DNA of 64,000 bases from Fluviicola taffensis DSM 16823 (GTDB taxonomy: Bacteria; Bacteroidota; Bacteroidia; Flavobacteriales_D; Crocinitomicaceae). Under the pieces are notes generated by a model. It had not been told where the DNA came from, did not search any database, and was given only the letters and a program-made list of their open reading frames with translations. Below are positions 62,100-64,000 of the stretch, piece after piece; the stretch's first letter is position 1; each line of letters starts with the position of its first letter. A program made the position numbers and the translations under genes. The stretch covers positions 992,001 through 1,056,000 of the forward strand of contig NC_015321.1 in NCBI RefSeq assembly GCF_000194605.1. The letters run 5' to 3'.

Positions 62100-63371
62100 A
62101 TGAACGTTTTCAAATTTGGTGGGGCTTCTGTGAAAGATGCTAATGCTGTTAGAAATGTATCTCACATTCTATCTCTTTTCCCGAAAGGAAATTTGATTGT
62201 TGTTGTATCCGCAATGGGCAAAACAACGAATGCAATGGAAGAGATTGTTGACTCTCTGCGGAAAAAGGATGAAAAACGTTACCTAGAATTAGTAGAAGAT
62301 CGCTATCAATTTCATCAATTAATTGTTGCAGAATTGTTTCCTGAAAAGCATTATTTCATTCATCAGCAAATGGATGAGCTGTTTGAAACCTTAAAAAACC
62401 GTTTCCAACTTCCAATATCCGACAACTACAATTTTGAATATGATCAAATAGTTTCTCTTGGTGAAGTCTTATCAAGCATGATTCTAGAAGCTTTCATGAA
62501 AGAAGAGGGACATTCGACAATTTGGGTTGACTGCAGAAAAATCATTCGCACTGATCACGAATACCGAGAAGGTGAAGTTGACTGGGCAAAAACCCAAGAG
62601 TTGGTAAATGAACGATTACTACCATTATTCAAAGAAAAACGCATTGCGATTACACAAGGTTTTATTGGTCATACGTCGGAAGGATTTACAACCACTCTTG
62701 GTCGAGAAGGCTCTGACTTTACGGCTGGGATTTTGGCTTATTGCACCAATGCGAATGGAGTTACTATCTGGAAAGATGTTCCAGGCATGTTGAATGCGGA
62801 TCCAAAATGGTTTGACGACACCATTAAATTGGAGAAAATATCCTTCAAAGAAGCCATTGAACTTTCGTATTACGGGGCGAGTGTTATTCACCCAAAAACA
62901 ATTAAACCTCTTCAAAACAAAGGAATTCCTTTGTACGTAAAATCGTTTATCAATCCGAATGCGGAAGGAACGGTGATTCAAGAATCTTTGGAATTTGATC
63001 ATTTGGTACCTTCTTTCATTTTCAAAATGGATCAAGTATTGATGTCTTTCACTCCGAAAGATTTCTCCTTCATTGTTGAAGAAAATTTAGGCGATATTTT
63101 CCAACAATTGGCCTTTTATGGCGTAAAGATTAATTTGATGCAGAATTCAGCATTGAGTTTCTCCATCTTGTTTGATCGCTCGAAAACAGAACCAATGAAA
63201 CTGGTCGAAAAATTTAAAGATCAATATTCTGCCCGCTACAACGAGGGCCTGGAATTGGTTACAATCCGTCATTACGATCAAGCAACAATCAACCGAGTAA
63301 CGATTGATAAAGACATTCTTCTAGAACAACGAACGCGACAGACGATTCGAATGGTCATGAAAAACAAGTAG
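62100..63371 (+). CDS. lysC: Aspartate kinase
   Basis: A 423-residue cytosolic enzyme that phosphorylates aspartate, the first step to lysine, threonine, methionine and diaminopimelate. The N-terminal signature VFKFGGASVKD (3-13) is complete, with SLGEVLSS, FIGHTSEGFTTTLGREGSDFTA and VTIWKDVPGMLNADP. The C-terminal ACT region (about 300-423) is shorter than in feedback-regulated E. coli LysC. I chose ATG 62100 by promoter spacing and family start. No homoserine dehydrogenase fusion is seen. Confidence 0.95.
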   Translation: MNVFKFGGASVKDANAVRNVSHILSLFPKGNLIVVVSAMGKTTNAMEEIVDSLRKKDEKRYLELVEDRYQFHQLIVAELFPEKHYFIHQQMDELFETLKNRFQLPISDNYNFEYDQIVSLGEVLSSMILEAFMKEEGHSTIWVDCRKIIRTDHEYREGEVDWAKTQELVNERLLPLFKEKRIAITQGFIGHTSEGFTTTLGREGSDFTAGILAYCTNANGVTIWKDVPGMLNADPKWFDDTIKLEKISFKEAIELSYYGASVIHPKTIKPLQNKGIPLYVKSFINPNAEGTVIQESLEFDHLVPSFIFKMDQVLMSFTPKDFSFIVEENLGDIFQQLAFYGVKINLMQNSALSFSILFDRSKTEPMKLVEKFKDQYSARYNEGLELVTIRHYDQATINRVTIDKDILLEQRTRQTIRMVMKNK

Positions 63372-63450
63372 GTATACACTCATCGCGTAGCTACTTGTTT
63401 TTCCTTTTTGTAACGAATCATTTCTGATTGCATTATTCAGGACAATACTT

Positions 63451-64000
63451 ATGAAAGGACTCTTATATTCACTTTTCATCCTCACACCTATTTTGTCATT
63501 TTCACAAGTGAAGGCAACTAGTGACTCATTGTCCTTCTATTTTAAATTGAATAGTCATCAAATCAATTTTGAAAATAACCGCAACTCAGAAACGAGGACA
63601 ATCCTTTCAAGCCTTAAAAATCAATCTATCGTTATTCGGTCCTACACCGATTCAACTGGTTCCAAAGAATACAATATCAAATTAGCCGAAGCACGCTTGG
63701 AAGCTGTAAAAAGATTCCTCAACAAATCTTATCCAGGTCAATTTTCTATTCAAACAGAAGTTGTTGTTGGTGAAGATCTTTCTCAAAAATCAGATGCTGA
63801 AAAAAGAAGGGTAGACCTTTTAATATCATCTGCCAATTCAACGAAAAAAGCAACGGGAAAAGGAAGAACATTTGAACTCGGAGTACCCATAAAACTAGAA
63901 ATTCAATTTGCTTATGGACTAGATGCTATGCTTCCTAGTTCCTACAACGATATTCACTTCTTAATAGAAACCCTTCAAGCAGACAAAACACTTTTCATTA
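63451..64000 (+). CDS. Exported OmpA-like domain protein, cut off by the window end
   Basis: The frame from ATG 63451 stays open to the last base (183 codons seen). It starts with a signal peptide (MKGLLYSLF...LSFSQ, about 1-19). An OmpA-like domain spans about 25-128: an INFENN strand, IVIRSYTDSTGSKEYN, a LAEARLEAVKRFL helix and a closing DAEKRRVDLLI segment. A second, similar unit seems to begin at about 146 (IKLEIQFAYGLDAMLPSSYNDI). The 3' end is outside the window, so length and further domains are unknown. It may bind peptidoglycan or act as an envelope marker; function not assigned. Confidence 0.8.
   Translation, partial: MKGLLYSLFILTPILSFSQVKATSDSLSFYFKLNSHQINFENNRNSETRTILSSLKNQSIVIRSYTDSTGSKEYNIKLAEARLEAVKRFLNKSYPGQFSIQTEVVVGEDLSQKSDAEKRRVDLLISSANSTKKATGKGRTFELGVPIKLEIQFAYGLDAMLPSSYNDIHFLIETLQADKTLFI

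Noticed and set aside
1-64000. tRNA, rRNA, prophage, transposon or defence system
   Set aside because: I saw no clover-leaf or ribosomal sequence, no transposase, integrase, restriction or toxin-antitoxin gene; the intergenic gaps are short and mostly explained by repeats, promoters and terminators.

Overview
This window looks like chromosomal DNA of a Bacteroidota bacterium, most likely order Flavobacteriales. The evidence is type IX secretion (T9SS) sorting domains of both types, a PorP/SprF protein, DUF4270 and DUF3098 proteins, a TPR-SpoIIE phosphatase, AT-rich coding DNA, and repeated Bacteroidota-style promoters (TTG, about 18-21 bp, then TAnnTTTG) 5-35 nt before start codons. A Fluviicola/Crocinitomicaceae-like origin is my guess and was not tested. 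I found no rRNA, tRNA, phage, insertion sequence, CRISPR array or recognisable defence island.

Layout. 0.1-3 kb: Fur-family regulator with a CDF metal exporter, an Nfu iron-sulfur protein, and a barrel-less TonB plug protein. 3-7.3 kb: manC, SprT-like protein, MlaE/MlaF lipid transporter parts, an L,D-transpeptidase-like lipoprotein. 7.3-11.3 kb: a four-copy 59-bp repeat, small genes, then a LiaF-like/LytS/LytR module. 11.7-16.2 kb: a 1508-residue T9SS type B adhesin. 16.3-23.3 kb: rfaE2, a YbhN-like protein, panD, panC, then divergently a half glycogen synthase, DUF4270 lipoprotein and glmS. 23.4-32.4 kb: two paralogous four-cysteine membrane proteins, an S9 peptidase, an MMPL/RND transporter, rmlA, a polyprenyl synthase and a lipoprotein. 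32.4-38.6 kb (minus strand): carotenoid genes behind a TPR-SpoIIE phosphatase, then hflX and a small cytochrome pair. 38.8-47 kb: amidohydrolase-like proteins, T9SS cargo, superoxide dismutase. 47-56.8 kb: NifU/Mrp pair, a 1615-residue barrel plus Ig-repeat protein, a T9SS type B/SprF pair, and OmpA-like lipoprotein. 56.9-64 kb: CoA-binding protein, the ftsX-DUF3098-uppP-truB-queA operon, YceI, aspartate kinase, and a cut-off OmpA-like gene.

How the genes fit together. Most of the window is housekeeping and envelope biology: cell-wall precursors (glmS, uppP, ftsX, L,D-transpeptidase), sugar nucleotides (manC, rmlA, rfaE2), coenzyme A (panC, panD), Fe-S assembly (two NifU-type proteins and Mrp), and secretion of large surface proteins through T9SS. 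The least explained features are non-coding or architectural: three families of tandem repeats (8/9-bp, 59-bp, 43-bp), one with a diverged second copy whose hairpin shows a compensatory base-pair change; a promoter whose -33 element is supplied by a tandem array; a conserved pair of proteins with a cysteine-rich N-terminus before the hydrophobic segment; and an outer-membrane barrel joined to 13 Ig-like repeats. None of these is shown to be a new system; they are the best candidates here.
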